Shown here: positions 41,628 to 50,580 of the stretch, one piece after another
Position numbering within the stretch: position 1 is the stretch's first letter
Layout: each line of letters starts with the position of its first letter
DNA from: Flavobacteriales bacterium
Lineage (GTDB): Bacteria > Bacteroidota > Bacteroidia > Flavobacteriales_D > Crocinitomicaceae
Direction: 5' to 3'
Assembly: GCA_015665275.1 (NCBI GenBank)
Contig: JADFAL010000026.1
Span: forward strand, 62,001 to 126,000
DNA: 64,000 nucleotides
The notes under the pieces: generated by a model
Database searches by the model: none
The model's input: the letters and a program-made list of their open reading frames with translations, nothing else
Told to the model about the DNA's origin: nothing
Program-made: the position numbers and the translations under genes

Positions 41628-42431
41628 ATGGATTTGGTGATTGTGGCTATCGCTGTTGTTTTTGCTTCCGGACTGACGTTTTTCTCAGGATTCGGATTAG
41701 GAACGATTATGCTTCCTGTGTTCAGTCTCTTTTTTGACGTGAGCATTGCTGTTGGAGCCACTGCCATTGTTCATTTGGCCAATAACCTATTCAAATTTGC
41801 TCTGGTCTCGAAACATATTCATTTCCCAACACTGCTCCGCTTTGGAATTCCTGCAATGATTTTTGGAGCAATTGGAGGGTTGCTGCTGAAACGAATTGAT
41901 GGATTGCCCGTTCTGCATACGTACGAATTAGGAGGTGAAACATTTGAAATAACTACGATTAAAGTGGTAATTGGAATTCTCATGATCTTCTTTGCGATAT
42001 TCGATCTTTCTCCCCGATTGAACAACATTCAAGTACAACCAAAACATTTGCCGTTTGGTGGAGTACTCAGTGGATTCTTTGGTGGAGTATCGGGACATCA
42101 AGGAGCGTTTCGTGCTACTTTTTTAACGAAAGCCGGACTTACAAAAGAACAATTCATTGGAACTTCAAACTCCGTTTCATTAGCAGTAGATTTGGCTCGA
42201 TTGGCTGCATATTTCATTCCTGCTACAATCATTGCGAACAAGAGTGAAATCCGATTTAGAGACGCGCTAATGGACGGTCAAACCTTATTAATTGTGGGAA
42301 TTGTCTTTGCTTTCCTTGGAACATTTATCGGGAAGCAATTGGTAAAGAAGACAACCATAACGGGGATTCAGCGGACCGTGGGTGTGCTTCTGATTGTGAT
42401 GGGAATCCTCATGGGATTTGGGGTGATTTGA
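41628..42431 (+). CDS. TauE/SafE-family sulfite or anion exporter
   Basis: The 267-aa protein has about eight hydrophobic segments and the TauE/SafE duplicated motif: the N-terminal GFGLGTIMLPVFSLFFDVSIAVGATAIVHLANNL, and the C-terminal FGGVLSGFFGGVSGHQGAFRATFLTKAGL with SNSVSLAVDL. The GFFGGVSGHQG loop is a typical repeat signature. Members carry sulfite, sulfoacetate or related anions out of the cell. A TAATTTCG sequence resembling the -7 box lies just before the ATG. It is followed 40 bp later by pqiA on the same strand. Confidence 0.88.
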   Translation: MDLVIVAIAVVFASGLTFFSGFGLGTIMLPVFSLFFDVSIAVGATAIVHLANNLFKFALVSKHIHFPTLLRFGIPAMIFGAIGGLLLKRIDGLPVLHTYELGGETFEITTIKVVIGILMIFFAIFDLSPRLNNIQVQPKHLPFGGVLSGFFGGVSGHQGAFRATFLTKAGLTKEQFIGTSNSVSLAVDLARLAAYFIPATIIANKSEIRFRDALMDGQTLLIVGIVFAFLGTFIGKQLVKKTTITGIQRTVGVLLIVMGILMGFGVI

Positions 42432-42471
42432 AATTCTGTTACTTTTAAGTCAAACAAACCCATTCGATCGC

Positions 42472-43611
42472 ATGAAGAAACTTTACAGTCTTCCCGGATT
42501 AATTTTGTCCGCAGTTTTTCTGGTCATCACCTTTTTCTTTGTTTGGAAAAGCTATGAGCATTCAACAAAATTCAGAGAAGAGAAATCTAAGATTGCCGAG
42601 ATCCTGAACATGGACGAACGACTATTCTCAGCGCGCGACTGGCTTTTTACAGAAGAGGCTTGGCAAGAGAAAAAAGCCGAATTTGAGACCGTGATAGTTA
42701 AGGCCGATGATCACATGGCTCAAGCAAAAAAACAAGGGATTTATGTGATTTACATCTCCATTGCTTACCTGATTATCATCATGGCAATATACTTCAAGCG
42801 GAGAAAAATGTACGGACTGACAATGGGCTTGAGTTTCGTATGCATATCGCTATTAGGCGTTGGTGTAATGAATCCAATACTAGAAATGGAGGCATACAAA
42901 GAAGATTTAACCATTCAGTTTTATGTTGAGGCAGATGAAATTCCGTACTACGCTGAAGCGGTGATTTTCTTGGAGGAAGTCGCTGAATACGTGGGATACG
43001 TAGATACTAGTATTGATTTGATTCGTGTAGTCGGCGCTGACGATGTTGCCGATTCTGCACAAGAAGTTGTCGGTGGCTGGGGACAACTGGTAATAGATGG
43101 CAAAGACTATCTCGTTAAGAATCAGGATGCGCACGTTGGAATTGACAAGGTGTTTCCTGGGAAAACGTACTTCTACTATCAGAACAAAGGAATTATTGAA
43201 GTAATTACCATGCTTTGGAAAACGGATAACAGGCCCGTAGCCATTTCCATAGGACTCTTCAGTGTGATTATTCCCGTGCTTAAATTAATTTCGACATTAA
43301 TCATTCTGCTTACTCGAACCACAGGTGCCAAGCGTTTCCGAAAAGTATTGTCATTCTTAGCCAAATGGTCCATGGCCGATGTATTTGTTGTCTCGCTTTT
43401 TCTAGCCTTTTTGAGTTTCTCAAATATGAGTCCGGGAGTCACCATGGATGCCAAAATCCTATTTGGAATGTATTACTTCTTCGTATATGTTTTACTTTCC
43501 ATTGGACTCGGATTCTTCCTCGATTTGAGCATTAAGGAACGAAAGAAGAATTTGGAGCGTGCTGAAGCTAGTAAAGGTCAACAAGAACAATCTGGTGAAT
43601 CAGATCAGTAA
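42472..43611 (+). CDS. pqiA: Paraquat-inducible protein A-like membrane protein
   Basis: The 379-aa protein has an N-terminal TM helix, a charged helical stretch, two TM helices (YVIYISIAYLIIIMAIYF and MGLSFVCISLLGVGVMN), then a roughly 125-residue extracytoplasmic insert, then the PqiA block: VAISIGLFSVIIPVLKLIS, KRFRKVLSFLAKWSMADVFVVSLFLAF, and a final pair of TM helices. The KWSMADVFVVSL sequence is characteristic of PqiA. PqiA works with the MCE protein PqiB to move lipids between membranes; no MCE gene follows here, and the N-terminal insert is longer than in E. coli. Confidence 0.85.
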   Translation: MKKLYSLPGLILSAVFLVITFFFVWKSYEHSTKFREEKSKIAEILNMDERLFSARDWLFTEEAWQEKKAEFETVIVKADDHMAQAKKQGIYVIYISIAYLIIIMAIYFKRRKMYGLTMGLSFVCISLLGVGVMNPILEMEAYKEDLTIQFYVEADEIPYYAEAVIFLEEVAEYVGYVDTSIDLIRVVGADDVADSAQEVVGGWGQLVIDGKDYLVKNQDAHVGIDKVFPGKTYFYYQNKGIIEVITMLWKTDNRPVAISIGLFSVIIPVLKLISTLIILLTRTTGAKRFRKVLSFLAKWSMADVFVVSLFLAFLSFSNMSPGVTMDAKILFGMYYFFVYVLLSIGLGFFLDLSIKERKKNLERAEASKGQQEQSGESDQ

Positions 43612-43703
43612 AGATCATCGAGTTGACGCCGCGCTGCGATTGAGATCTTCGAGCCTGTAGAGAAGCCGAAACATGGAGATGCGCTTTACTAATTCCTGCA
43701 ACT

Positions 43704-43719
43704 CTCGACTCCGCTCGAG
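43704..43719. repeat. CTCGA-type palindromic motif in the pqiA/O-methyltransferase gap
   Basis: CTCGACTCCGCTCGAG (43704-43719) is an imperfect palindrome of the CTCGA...TCGAG type seen as a dispersed intergenic repeat in Bacteroidota genomes. It lies between convergent genes, 13 bp from the O-methyltransferase stop, where it may act as a weak terminator hairpin. The remaining 90 bp of the gap hold nothing else I can name. Confidence 0.3.
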
Positions 43720-43731
43720 GTACAAACGGAA

Positions 43732-44373
43732 TTATTTCTTTCGCGCTAACAACAAACCATCACGGATTGGAAGTAATACTTCTTCTACCCTATCATCTTC
43801 ATGAATCAGTTTGTTCAATTCCTTCAAGATTTTTGTAGATGTATCGTTTTCCTTCGGTTCTGTTAGCACCTTCCCCGACCAGAGTACATTGTCAAATAGG
43901 AAATATCCGCCGGAACGAACTTTATCAAAGGTCATATTGTAGTAATTGATATAATTCTCCTTGTCCGCATCGATGAATACCAAATCGAATTCCCGTTTTA
44001 AACCAGGCACCACTTCCATTGCATTTCCAATCACACATTTGATACTATCCTCATACGGCGACTTCTTAATATAGCGCTGAACCAAATCGGCCAATTCCTC
44101 GTTGCTGTCAATTGTAACAATGTGTCCACCATCTGCCAAACCTTCTGCCATACAAAGCGCCGAATACCCTGTGTAGGTTCCAATTTCTAACACATCTTTC
44201 GGCTGAATCATTTTAGAGAGCATACTCAAAACACGCCCTTGAAAATGCCCGCTTAACATGCGTGGTTGCATTACATTCAAATGCGTTTCCCGATTTAATT
44301 CATACAACCATTCCGGCTCTTTCTGAGTGTGATTACCAACGTAATCGTCAAGTTCTTTTGAGATGAATTCCAT
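43732..44373 (-). CDS. Class I SAM-dependent O-methyltransferase (catechol/caffeoyl-CoA type)
   Basis: The 213-aa protein matches this family in length and motifs: VLEIGTYTGYSALCMAEGL (SAM-binding glycine-rich loop), GHIVTIDSNEE (adenosine-binding), FDLVFIDADKENYINYY (metal-binding Asp/Asn), and GGYFLFDNVLWSGKV (second metal site). It transfers a methyl group from SAM to a hydroxyl acceptor; bacterial members also modify small catechols. Substrate unknown. The gene is transcribed away from a pair of inverted repeats at 44381-44510. Confidence 0.92.
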   Translation of the reverse strand: MEFISKELDDYVGNHTQKEPEWLYELNRETHLNVMQPRMLSGHFQGRVLSMLSKMIQPKDVLEIGTYTGYSALCMAEGLADGGHIVTIDSNEELADLVQRYIKKSPYEDSIKCVIGNAMEVVPGLKREFDLVFIDADKENYINYYNMTFDKVRSGGYFLFDNVLWSGKVLTEPKENDTSTKILKELNKLIHEDDRVEEVLLPIRDGLLLARKK

Positions 44374-44380
44374 AGTTTTT

Positions 44381-44510
44381 AGATAAAAGACTTATAGATG
44401 AAAGACATAAGACTGTAATATCAGACAAAATCGTCCGCTTCACCCAAGATATTCTTCAGTAAAAATACCACAGAATTATGAATCAAACCCGATAAATGTG
44501 TCTTTTATCT
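44381..44510. repeat. 11-bp inverted arms in the O-methyltransferase/SpoU intergenic region
   Basis: AGATAAAAGAC (44381-44391) and GTCTTTTATCT (44500-44510) are perfect reverse complements 108 bp apart. Just inside and outside are degenerate copies of the same kind of motif (AAAGAC-ATAAGAC on the left, GTCTTTC-CGTCTTAT on the right). The stretch lies between divergent genes and reads like a non-coding repeat or the ends of a decayed element. It may also serve as control DNA for either gene. Confidence 0.4.
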
Positions 44511-44516
44511 AACGTC

Positions 44517-44547
44517 TTTCCGTCTTATATCTATTAATATATCTTTG
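44517..44547 (+). promoter_or_regulatory. Candidate promoter of the SpoU-type methyltransferase gene
   Basis: TATCTTTG at 44540-44547 is an exact TAnnTTTG -7 box, with TTTC at 44517-44520 as a weak -33 element, 19 bp upstream. The start codon begins at 44552, only 5 bp after the -7 box, so the mRNA would be leaderless or nearly so. Confidence 0.45.
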
Positions 44548-44551
44548 CAAC

Positions 44552-45034
44552 ATGATCACCCACAATTCGAAAGGATATTGTGCCATCGGCGTGTTCCGTG
44601 GCAAAACACATCACAACATTGGAACGCTTTGGCGCTCGGCTTATATTTTGGGCGCTTCGTATATTTTCACCGTTGACGGGAAGTACAAAAAGCAGTCCTC
44701 TGATGTAATGAAAACGTGGTCAAGAATTCCACTATTTACCTATGATGATTTCGATGAACTGCTAAAAAACATCCCCTACGATTGTCGCTTGATTGGCGTA
44801 GAATTGGATGATAGAGCGGAGATGCTGCACGAATTCGAACATCCAAAACGTGCGATCTATCTGCTGGGAGCGGAGGATACCGGACTTCCAGAATTTGTTT
44901 TAGAAAAATGCCACATGGTGATAAAACTTCCGGGAAACAATTCGTTGAACGTTGGTGTAACGGGAAGCATTGTTCTTCACGATCGCTGCTCTAAAATACC
45001 AACAGACTTTCCGGTGCATCATAAGGAAGGATAA
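44552..45034 (+). CDS. SpoU/TrmH-family RNA 2'-O-methyltransferase
   Basis: The 160-aa protein has the SPOUT trefoil-knot motifs: NIGTLWRSAYILGASYIFTV at the N-terminal side (conserved Asn and Arg), PKRAIYLLGAEDTGLPE (motif 2), and IKLPGNNSLNVGVTGSIVLHDR (motif 3, with SLNVG). It is a minimal, knot-only enzyme, as are TrmL-like tRNA wobble-base methyltransferases. It methylates ribose 2'-OH using SAM; the exact RNA target is not certain. The gene stands alone between two intergenic stretches. Confidence 0.88.
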   Translation: MITHNSKGYCAIGVFRGKTHHNIGTLWRSAYILGASYIFTVDGKYKKQSSDVMKTWSRIPLFTYDDFDELLKNIPYDCRLIGVELDDRAEMLHEFEHPKRAIYLLGAEDTGLPEFVLEKCHMVIKLPGNNSLNVGVTGSIVLHDRCSKIPTDFPVHHKEG

Positions 45035-45315
45035 ACGACTATAATTAATGCACTTCATCCTCCTCCTAGCCCCTTCCATAGTGGGAATGGCTCTCAATAC
45101 GGAATAAATATTAACTACCATAGAAGGGCAAGTAGCACTTCAACTCCACTCAATGAGAAATGGAAATCGGTAACTGCCTTTTTCGAAGGGAGGAGAAAGC
45201 GGAAGCGTTTTCGGAGGAGCAGAGGAAATACTTTAACCAACTCTTTACTGACTATAAACCAGCATCCTTTCGAAAATGTCGTATTTTTGCGCCCTTAAAC
45301 CGAAGGTAGACCCAC

Positions 45316-47136
45316 ATGAAAAAAGTATTCAACCTATTCGATCTCAAACAAAAAGTCAACTACAAAAATGAGGTGCTTTCCGGACTTACGGTTGCCTTAG
45401 CACTCGTTCCTGAAGCCATTGCCTTTGCTTTGATTGCGGGTCTCTCTCCATTGACAGGTTTGTACGCTGCCTTTTCCATTGGTTTGATTACTTCCATTTT
45501 CGGAGGTCGTCCTGGTATGATTTCAGGAGCAACTGGAGCGATTGCTGTGATCTACGTGGGGATGATTGCATTGATCCGTCAGGGAAATCCTGAAATTTCA
45601 GTAGACGAAATCACGCAGTACATTTTTGCCACCGTTATACTCGCCGGGATCATTCAAATAGTTGTTGGATTGCTGCGGCTTGGAAAGTTCATACGACTGG
45701 TGCCGCAGCCGGTAATGTTTGGGTTTGTGAATGGCTTGGCGATCGTCATATTCATGGCGCAATTGAGTTCGTTTAAGGAAGATGTGAAAGACCCGTATGG
45801 CAACAACATGAAGGAAATTTCCGCGACGGAACAGGTATTGAGCGTCAATCAAGAATCGTATGTTGTTTCATCCGAAACAGGAGCATTGGCATATAATCTC
45901 ATCAACGACACACTTTTTAACTACGAAACGGGGGAAGCAAAGCTTTGGATTGATAACGATCACGTTTATGACATTGAAAAAAAGACCGTGAAATATGCCT
46001 ACAAAGAAGGCAGTTTCTTCAATATCGATGTAACAGGTGAAGAGAAAAGATGGCTTGATGCAGAAGCTATTTGGCTCATGGTTGGACTGGTTTTACTCTC
46101 CATGTTGATCATTTGGGGATTGCCAAAACTAACCAAATATGTACCCTCTGCATTGGCAGCCATTGTGCTTGTATCTGCTATTGTAATTGGATTTGGAATT
46201 GATACGAAAACAGTCGGTGACATTGCCTCAATTGAGGGTGGCTTCCCTATTCCAGCGATGCCAAGCATACCATTTACTTGGGATACATTCATGCTCATCT
46301 TCCCGTATGCCTTGATTGTAGCGGGAGTTGGATTGATTGAAAGTTTGTTAACGCTGAATCTGATCGATGAGATTACCCAAACACGCGGCAGTAGCAACAA
46401 AGAATGTGTAGCACAGGGAACAGCGAATATCGCCTCAGGATTTTTCCTTGGAATGGGAGGTTGCGCTATGATTGGTCAGAGTTTGATCAATATCTCTTCT
46501 GGAGCCCGTGCTCGTTTGTCTGGTATTGTAGCTTCTCTCGGATTGCTTTCCTTCATTCTATGGGGAGCTCCTATCATTGAACAATTGCCAATGGCCGCTC
46601 TTGTTGGAGTAATGGTAATGGTGTCTATTGGAACCTTCGAATGGGCAAGTTTGAAAGTATTCGGAAAAATGCCATTGACAGATGTAATTGTAATGGTGGT
46701 AGTAACCCTCGTGACAGTATTCTTGCATAATTTGGCACTAGCTGTACTCATCGGTGTGATCATTTCTGCCTTGGCATTTGCTTGGGAAAACGCACTGCGC
46801 ATTCGTGCCCGCAAGTATATTGATGACAAAGGCTCGAAGCACTACGAAATCTATGGTCCACTATTCTTCGGTTCGGTTTCTGTATTCAACGATAAGTTTG
46901 ATGTTCAAAACGATCCAGACGATATCATTATTGATTTCTCTGAAAGTAAAGTCGTTGATATGTCTGCCATTGAAGCTCTGAATGGTTTAACGGATCGATA
47001 CCTGAAAGCTGGAAAGAAAGTTCACTTGCGACATTTAAGTCCAGATTGTCAAAAATTGCTGCGTGATGCTGACAAAATTGTCGAAGTAAATGTGATGGAA
47101 GATCCAACATATCATGTAGCCGCAGACAAGGTTTAA
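45316..47136 (+). CDS. SulP-family inorganic anion transporter with STAS domain and long internal insert
   Basis: The 606-aa protein has the SulP core: NEVLSGLTVALALVPEAIAFALIAG, SPLTGLYAAF, VPQPVMFGFVNGLAIVIFMAQL, later GLIESLLTLNLIDEITQTRGSSNKECVAQGTANIASGFFLGMGG. A C-terminal STAS domain is at about 515-606 (DDIIIDFSESKVVDMSAIEALNGL). Between two TM helices, residues about 163-248 form a soluble, acidic, beta-rich segment not expected in SulP (IDNDHVYDIEKKTVKYAY is part of it). The family imports sulfate, bicarbonate or other anions, often with Na+ or H+. A TATTTTTG -7 box lies at 45282-45289. Confidence 0.92.
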   Translation: MKKVFNLFDLKQKVNYKNEVLSGLTVALALVPEAIAFALIAGLSPLTGLYAAFSIGLITSIFGGRPGMISGATGAIAVIYVGMIALIRQGNPEISVDEITQYIFATVILAGIIQIVVGLLRLGKFIRLVPQPVMFGFVNGLAIVIFMAQLSSFKEDVKDPYGNNMKEISATEQVLSVNQESYVVSSETGALAYNLINDTLFNYETGEAKLWIDNDHVYDIEKKTVKYAYKEGSFFNIDVTGEEKRWLDAEAIWLMVGLVLLSMLIIWGLPKLTKYVPSALAAIVLVSAIVIGFGIDTKTVGDIASIEGGFPIPAMPSIPFTWDTFMLIFPYALIVAGVGLIESLLTLNLIDEITQTRGSSNKECVAQGTANIASGFFLGMGGCAMIGQSLINISSGARARLSGIVASLGLLSFILWGAPIIEQLPMAALVGVMVMVSIGTFEWASLKVFGKMPLTDVIVMVVVTLVTVFLHNLALAVLIGVIISALAFAWENALRIRARKYIDDKGSKHYEIYGPLFFGSVSVFNDKFDVQNDPDDIIIDFSESKVVDMSAIEALNGLTDRYLKAGKKVHLRHLSPDCQKLLRDADKIVEVNVMEDPTYHVAADKV

Positions 47137-47253
47137 CACCATTTAACCTATACTTCAAGAAAAAAAGACGGTTCATCATGTAACTTTACCGCCGGTAATG
47201 TCTCTTAAGGGTAGAGGAAACTCAATGCATTACATTTATAAAAAACTTTGCGC

Positions 47254-49572
47254 ATGAAATTGCTTTTGACTGCAGTCACTATTCTCCTGACAACGGTTGC
47301 ATTCTCCCAAAACTACACCATCAGCGGATCGGTGAAAGATTCCACCAACGGTGAAGACCTATACGGTGCTCAAATCAAAGTGAAAGAACTCGAAAACGTC
47401 GGTGCTCTAACCAACGCGTATGGATTCTTTTCCCTCACCCTCGAAAAGGGCAGCTATACTTTGGTTTTCCGGGCTTCAGGATTCGATACCAAAGAAGTGA
47501 AAATCGATCTTTCGGAAGATATGAAGATTGATCTCGAATTGAACATCCCGAAAGAAGTTCAGGAAATTGGACCCGTGGTTGTCAATGCGGAAAAAGAGAA
47601 CGACAACATTACCTCTTCCGACATGAACGTGACGAAGTTCACTCCCAAAGATATAGCAACCATTCCCGTGTTGTTTGGCGAGCAAGACATCATGAAAACC
47701 TTACAACTAACACCAGGTGTGAAAGGCGCTGGAGAAGGCAATGCTGGTTTCTACGTTCGAGGTGGTGGGGCAGATCAAAACTTGATTCTTTTAGATGAAG
47801 CTCCTGTTTATAATGCATCTCACCTACTCGGGTTTTTCTCAGTATTTAACTCGGATGCCATCAAAGATGTTTCACTCTATAAATCTGGAATCCCAGCCGA
47901 ATACGGTGGTCGTGCATCTTCTGTAATGGACGTTAAAATGCGTGATGGAAACAAAAAGAAATTCGGTGCATCCGGAGGAATTGGATTGATTTCCTCCCGA
48001 TTGACGGTGGAAGCACCCATTGTAAAAGACAAAGGCTCATTCATTCTTTCAGGTCGACGTAGTTATGCCGATTTGTTCTTGAAATTATCCCCTCAAGAAG
48101 ACCAACGAAATACGCAATTGTTCTTCTACGATTTGAACATGAAAGCCAACTATAAAATTGGAGAGAAGGATCGTATTTTCTTATCAGGATACTTCGGTAG
48201 AGACCGCTTTGGATTCAGTGACATCTTCGGATTCAACTGGGGAAACCAAACGGGAACCTTGCGCTGGAATCACCTCTATGGAAATAAATTGTTCTCAAAC
48301 ACATCTGTTGTTTACAGTAATTTCGACTACGAATTCAACATTGGTGCTGGAGATGACGGTTTTGGTGTAAAATCCTCGATTCAAGACTTCAACTTAAAAC
48401 AGGATTATTCATACTACGCCAACAAAAACAACTCGATCAAATTCGGAATGCAAGGCATTCACCACACTTTCCGTCCGGGAGCCTTAACGGGCGGGAACGA
48501 TTCATTCAATGAAGTAATCCTCGATCCTCGTTATGCGCTAGAGGTTGGAGCCTACATTCAGAACGAACAGAAAATCGGAACGCGATTCAACATTATGTAC
48601 GGTGTGCGCTACTCCGGATTCAATTTGATGGGAGATGGAAAAGCGTATGAATTTGATGAAGAGGGAACTTTGACGGATGAACGCGAATACGGAAGCTGGG
48701 AATCAATTAAATATCATCACGGTTTGGAACCACGCTTCTCGGCAAGCTATGTTCTTTCAGAAAACAATTCGATCAAAGCATCTTATAACCGGAACTTACA
48801 GTACATCCACCAGTTATCAAACTCAACAACAAGCAGCCCTACCGATGTTTGGGTACCAAGCTCGAACAACATTGCACCTCAAATCGCCGATCAGGTGGCT
48901 ATGGGGTATTATCACAACCTCAAAAACAACATGTACCGCATCTCCACAGAGGTGTATTACAAAGATTTACAGAACCAAATTGATTACCGAAACGGCGCAC
49001 AAACAGTTCTAAACGACCTTGTTGAAGGAGAATTGGTGTTTGGAGACGGACGCGCTTACGGACTGGAAGTTCAAATCGAAAAGAAGAAAGGGAAATTAAC
49101 TGGATGGATTAGTTATACACTTTCGCGCTCGTTGAGAACCTTTGCTGATATCGATAATGGAAAAGAATTCCCGGCACGTCAGGATAGAATTCATGATGTT
49201 TCGGTGGTATTAATGTACAAATTGAGTGATGCGATTGCACTCTCCACTAGCTGGGTCTACTACACAGGAGACGCGGTTACCTTCCCTTCCGGGAAATACG
49301 AAGTTGGAGGGGCAACACTTCCATTCTACACAGAACGAAACGGATATCGATTCCCAGATTATAACCGATTGGACCTCGGGTGTACTTGGTACTTCAAAGA
49401 GCGTGAGAAATTCGAACACAACTTGAACTTCTCTATTTACAACGCCTACGCTCGTGAGAATGCTTTCACTATCACTTTTGAAGAAAACGAAGAGACCGGA
49501 GAAACACAAGCAGTACAAACCACATTGTTTCGTTTGATCCCTGCCATTACGTACAACTTTAACTTGAAATAA
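47254..49572 (+). CDS. TonB-dependent receptor with carboxypeptidase-regulatory-like N-terminal domain
   Basis: From the ATG at 47254 the protein has 772 aa, a signal peptide (MKLLLTAVTILLTTVAFSQ), and a CarboxypepD-reg-like beta-sandwich (YTISGSVKDSTNGEDLYGAQIKV, ALTNAYGFFSLTL). The plug domain has QLTPGVKGAGEGNAGFYVRGGGADQNLILLDEAPVYN, and the C-terminal part forms a 22-strand barrel closing with an aromatic-Lys end (PAITYNFNLK). No SusC SSD marker is obvious, so this is the general CarboxypepD-reg/plug type rather than a SusC polysaccharide receptor. Import is powered by TonB/ExbBD. The substrate is unknown. It lies 1 bp before a DUF4249 lipoprotein gene, the usual partner order. Confidence 0.92.
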   Translation: MKLLLTAVTILLTTVAFSQNYTISGSVKDSTNGEDLYGAQIKVKELENVGALTNAYGFFSLTLEKGSYTLVFRASGFDTKEVKIDLSEDMKIDLELNIPKEVQEIGPVVVNAEKENDNITSSDMNVTKFTPKDIATIPVLFGEQDIMKTLQLTPGVKGAGEGNAGFYVRGGGADQNLILLDEAPVYNASHLLGFFSVFNSDAIKDVSLYKSGIPAEYGGRASSVMDVKMRDGNKKKFGASGGIGLISSRLTVEAPIVKDKGSFILSGRRSYADLFLKLSPQEDQRNTQLFFYDLNMKANYKIGEKDRIFLSGYFGRDRFGFSDIFGFNWGNQTGTLRWNHLYGNKLFSNTSVVYSNFDYEFNIGAGDDGFGVKSSIQDFNLKQDYSYYANKNNSIKFGMQGIHHTFRPGALTGGNDSFNEVILDPRYALEVGAYIQNEQKIGTRFNIMYGVRYSGFNLMGDGKAYEFDEEGTLTDEREYGSWESIKYHHGLEPRFSASYVLSENNSIKASYNRNLQYIHQLSNSTTSSPTDVWVPSSNNIAPQIADQVAMGYYHNLKNNMYRISTEVYYKDLQNQIDYRNGAQTVLNDLVEGELVFGDGRAYGLEVQIEKKKGKLTGWISYTLSRSLRTFADIDNGKEFPARQDRIHDVSVVLMYKLSDAIALSTSWVYYTGDAVTFPSGKYEVGGATLPFYTERNGYRFPDYNRLDLGCTWYFKEREKFEHNLNFSIYNAYARENAFTITFEENEETGETQAVQTTLFRLIPAITYNFNLK

Positions 49573-49573
49573 G

Positions 49574-50365
49574 ATGAGAAAATTAGCATACATTCTAGGA
49601 TTAGTAGTATTGGCAAGTTCTTGTCAGAAGGTAATTGATGTTGATTTGAACGAAGGAAATCAAAACATCGTAATTGAAGGAAATTATACCGGCGAAGACA
49701 GTACGGTTCGCGTTGGTGTGACCTTGACTTCTAGTTATTTTAACAACGATCCTTCGCCGACAGTAGATAACGCATTGGTCACGATTACCGATCAAAATGG
49801 TATACCAACGGTAGTGCCTTCAGCTGGAAACGGACAATATGTATTATCAGGATATGCTCCGGATTATGGAACGAGTTATACGCTTTCGGTCGTTTACGAT
49901 GGGGCAACGTATAGTGCGGCGTGTAGCATGCCAACACCTGTGCAAATGGACCCGATTACCTATCAATATCTTGACGGATTCTTCGGAGCTGACCCAGGTT
50001 ATGTATCCATCCTAAATTTCCAAGACCCGGAACTTACAACAGATTTCTATCAAATCGTAATTACTGAAAATGGAACTTCGTTTGACCGAATTGATCAAAT
50101 CCAGACACAAGATGATGCTTTAACGAATGGGAATTATATCCAACGTCCTCTTTTCTTGAACGAACTGAGTCTTTTGGGTGACACTATTTCCTACGAATTC
50201 CGCACCGTGGATAAGGCCATTTTCGATTATACATTCCAAGCAGCAGATATTGCTGGAGGATCAAATTCTGCGGCTCCGGGAAATCCCATTACGAATTGGG
50301 ACAATGGAGCTTTGGGATACTTCAATGCGTATGGTGTGAGTAGAGATAGTGTGGTGATTCAGTAA
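49574..50365 (+). CDS. DUF4249-family lipoprotein, partner of the TonB receptor
   Basis: The 263-aa protein has a lipoprotein signal (MRKLAYILGLVVLASSC, Cys17) and QKVIDVDLNEGNQNIVIEGNYTGE, then GVTLTSSYFNNDPSPTVDNALVTITDQNG, a typical DUF4249 start. Further features are SYTLSVVYDGATYSAACSMPTPVQMDP and GFFGADPG. DUF4249 proteins almost always follow CarboxypepD-type TonB receptors in Bacteroidota, suggesting an outer-leaflet role like that of SusD in substrate capture. The role is inferred from context; the biochemistry is not known. Confidence 0.88.
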   Translation: MRKLAYILGLVVLASSCQKVIDVDLNEGNQNIVIEGNYTGEDSTVRVGVTLTSSYFNNDPSPTVDNALVTITDQNGIPTVVPSAGNGQYVLSGYAPDYGTSYTLSVVYDGATYSAACSMPTPVQMDPITYQYLDGFFGADPGYVSILNFQDPELTTDFYQIVITENGTSFDRIDQIQTQDDALTNGNYIQRPLFLNELSLLGDTISYEFRTVDKAIFDYTFQAADIAGGSNSAAPGNPITNWDNGALGYFNAYGVSRDSVVIQ

Positions 50366-50514
50366 TTACTAACAGTTCAATAATCTCATTTTGCACGAAT
50401 TATAGGCGCTGACACACTCGTTTCAACCTCTTTTGGTAAGTAAGCAAAAAATGGGGTTAATTACCTACTCCATTGAACTGTCCTTATTGGATTTGTTTAG
50501 GTGGAATGGATTTG

Positions 50515-50572
50515 AAAGTTGTTCAAAAAACACGGATTAATCGATAGCTGATTATTCGTTGAACAACCTTTT
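50515..50572. terminator. Long-loop hairpin between convergent genes, candidate bidirectional terminator
   Basis: GTTGTTCAA (50518-50526) and TTGAACAAC (50559-50567) are exact complements, followed by CTTTT on one side and preceded by GAAA on the other. It sits between the DUF4249 gene and the convergent GT-C-like gene, 8-150 bp from their stops. The loop of 32 nt is longer than usual. The rest of the 215-bp gap holds nothing else evident. Confidence 0.45.
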
Positions 50573-50580
50573 AGCTCAAT

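Noticed and set aside
41488-41640. 50-codon hydrophobic frame before the TauE-like gene
   Set aside because: It overlaps the TauE start in another frame, begins in a GAATAAGGAATTTTGAATG-like intergenic stretch, and has no recognisable protein pattern; likely chance.
45035-45315. Gene or riboswitch in the gap before the SulP gene
   Set aside because: No frame longer than a few dozen codons looks protein-like; I see only a TTCGAAGGG motif, G/A-rich sequence and the TATTTTTG -7-like box, with no conserved riboswitch core.
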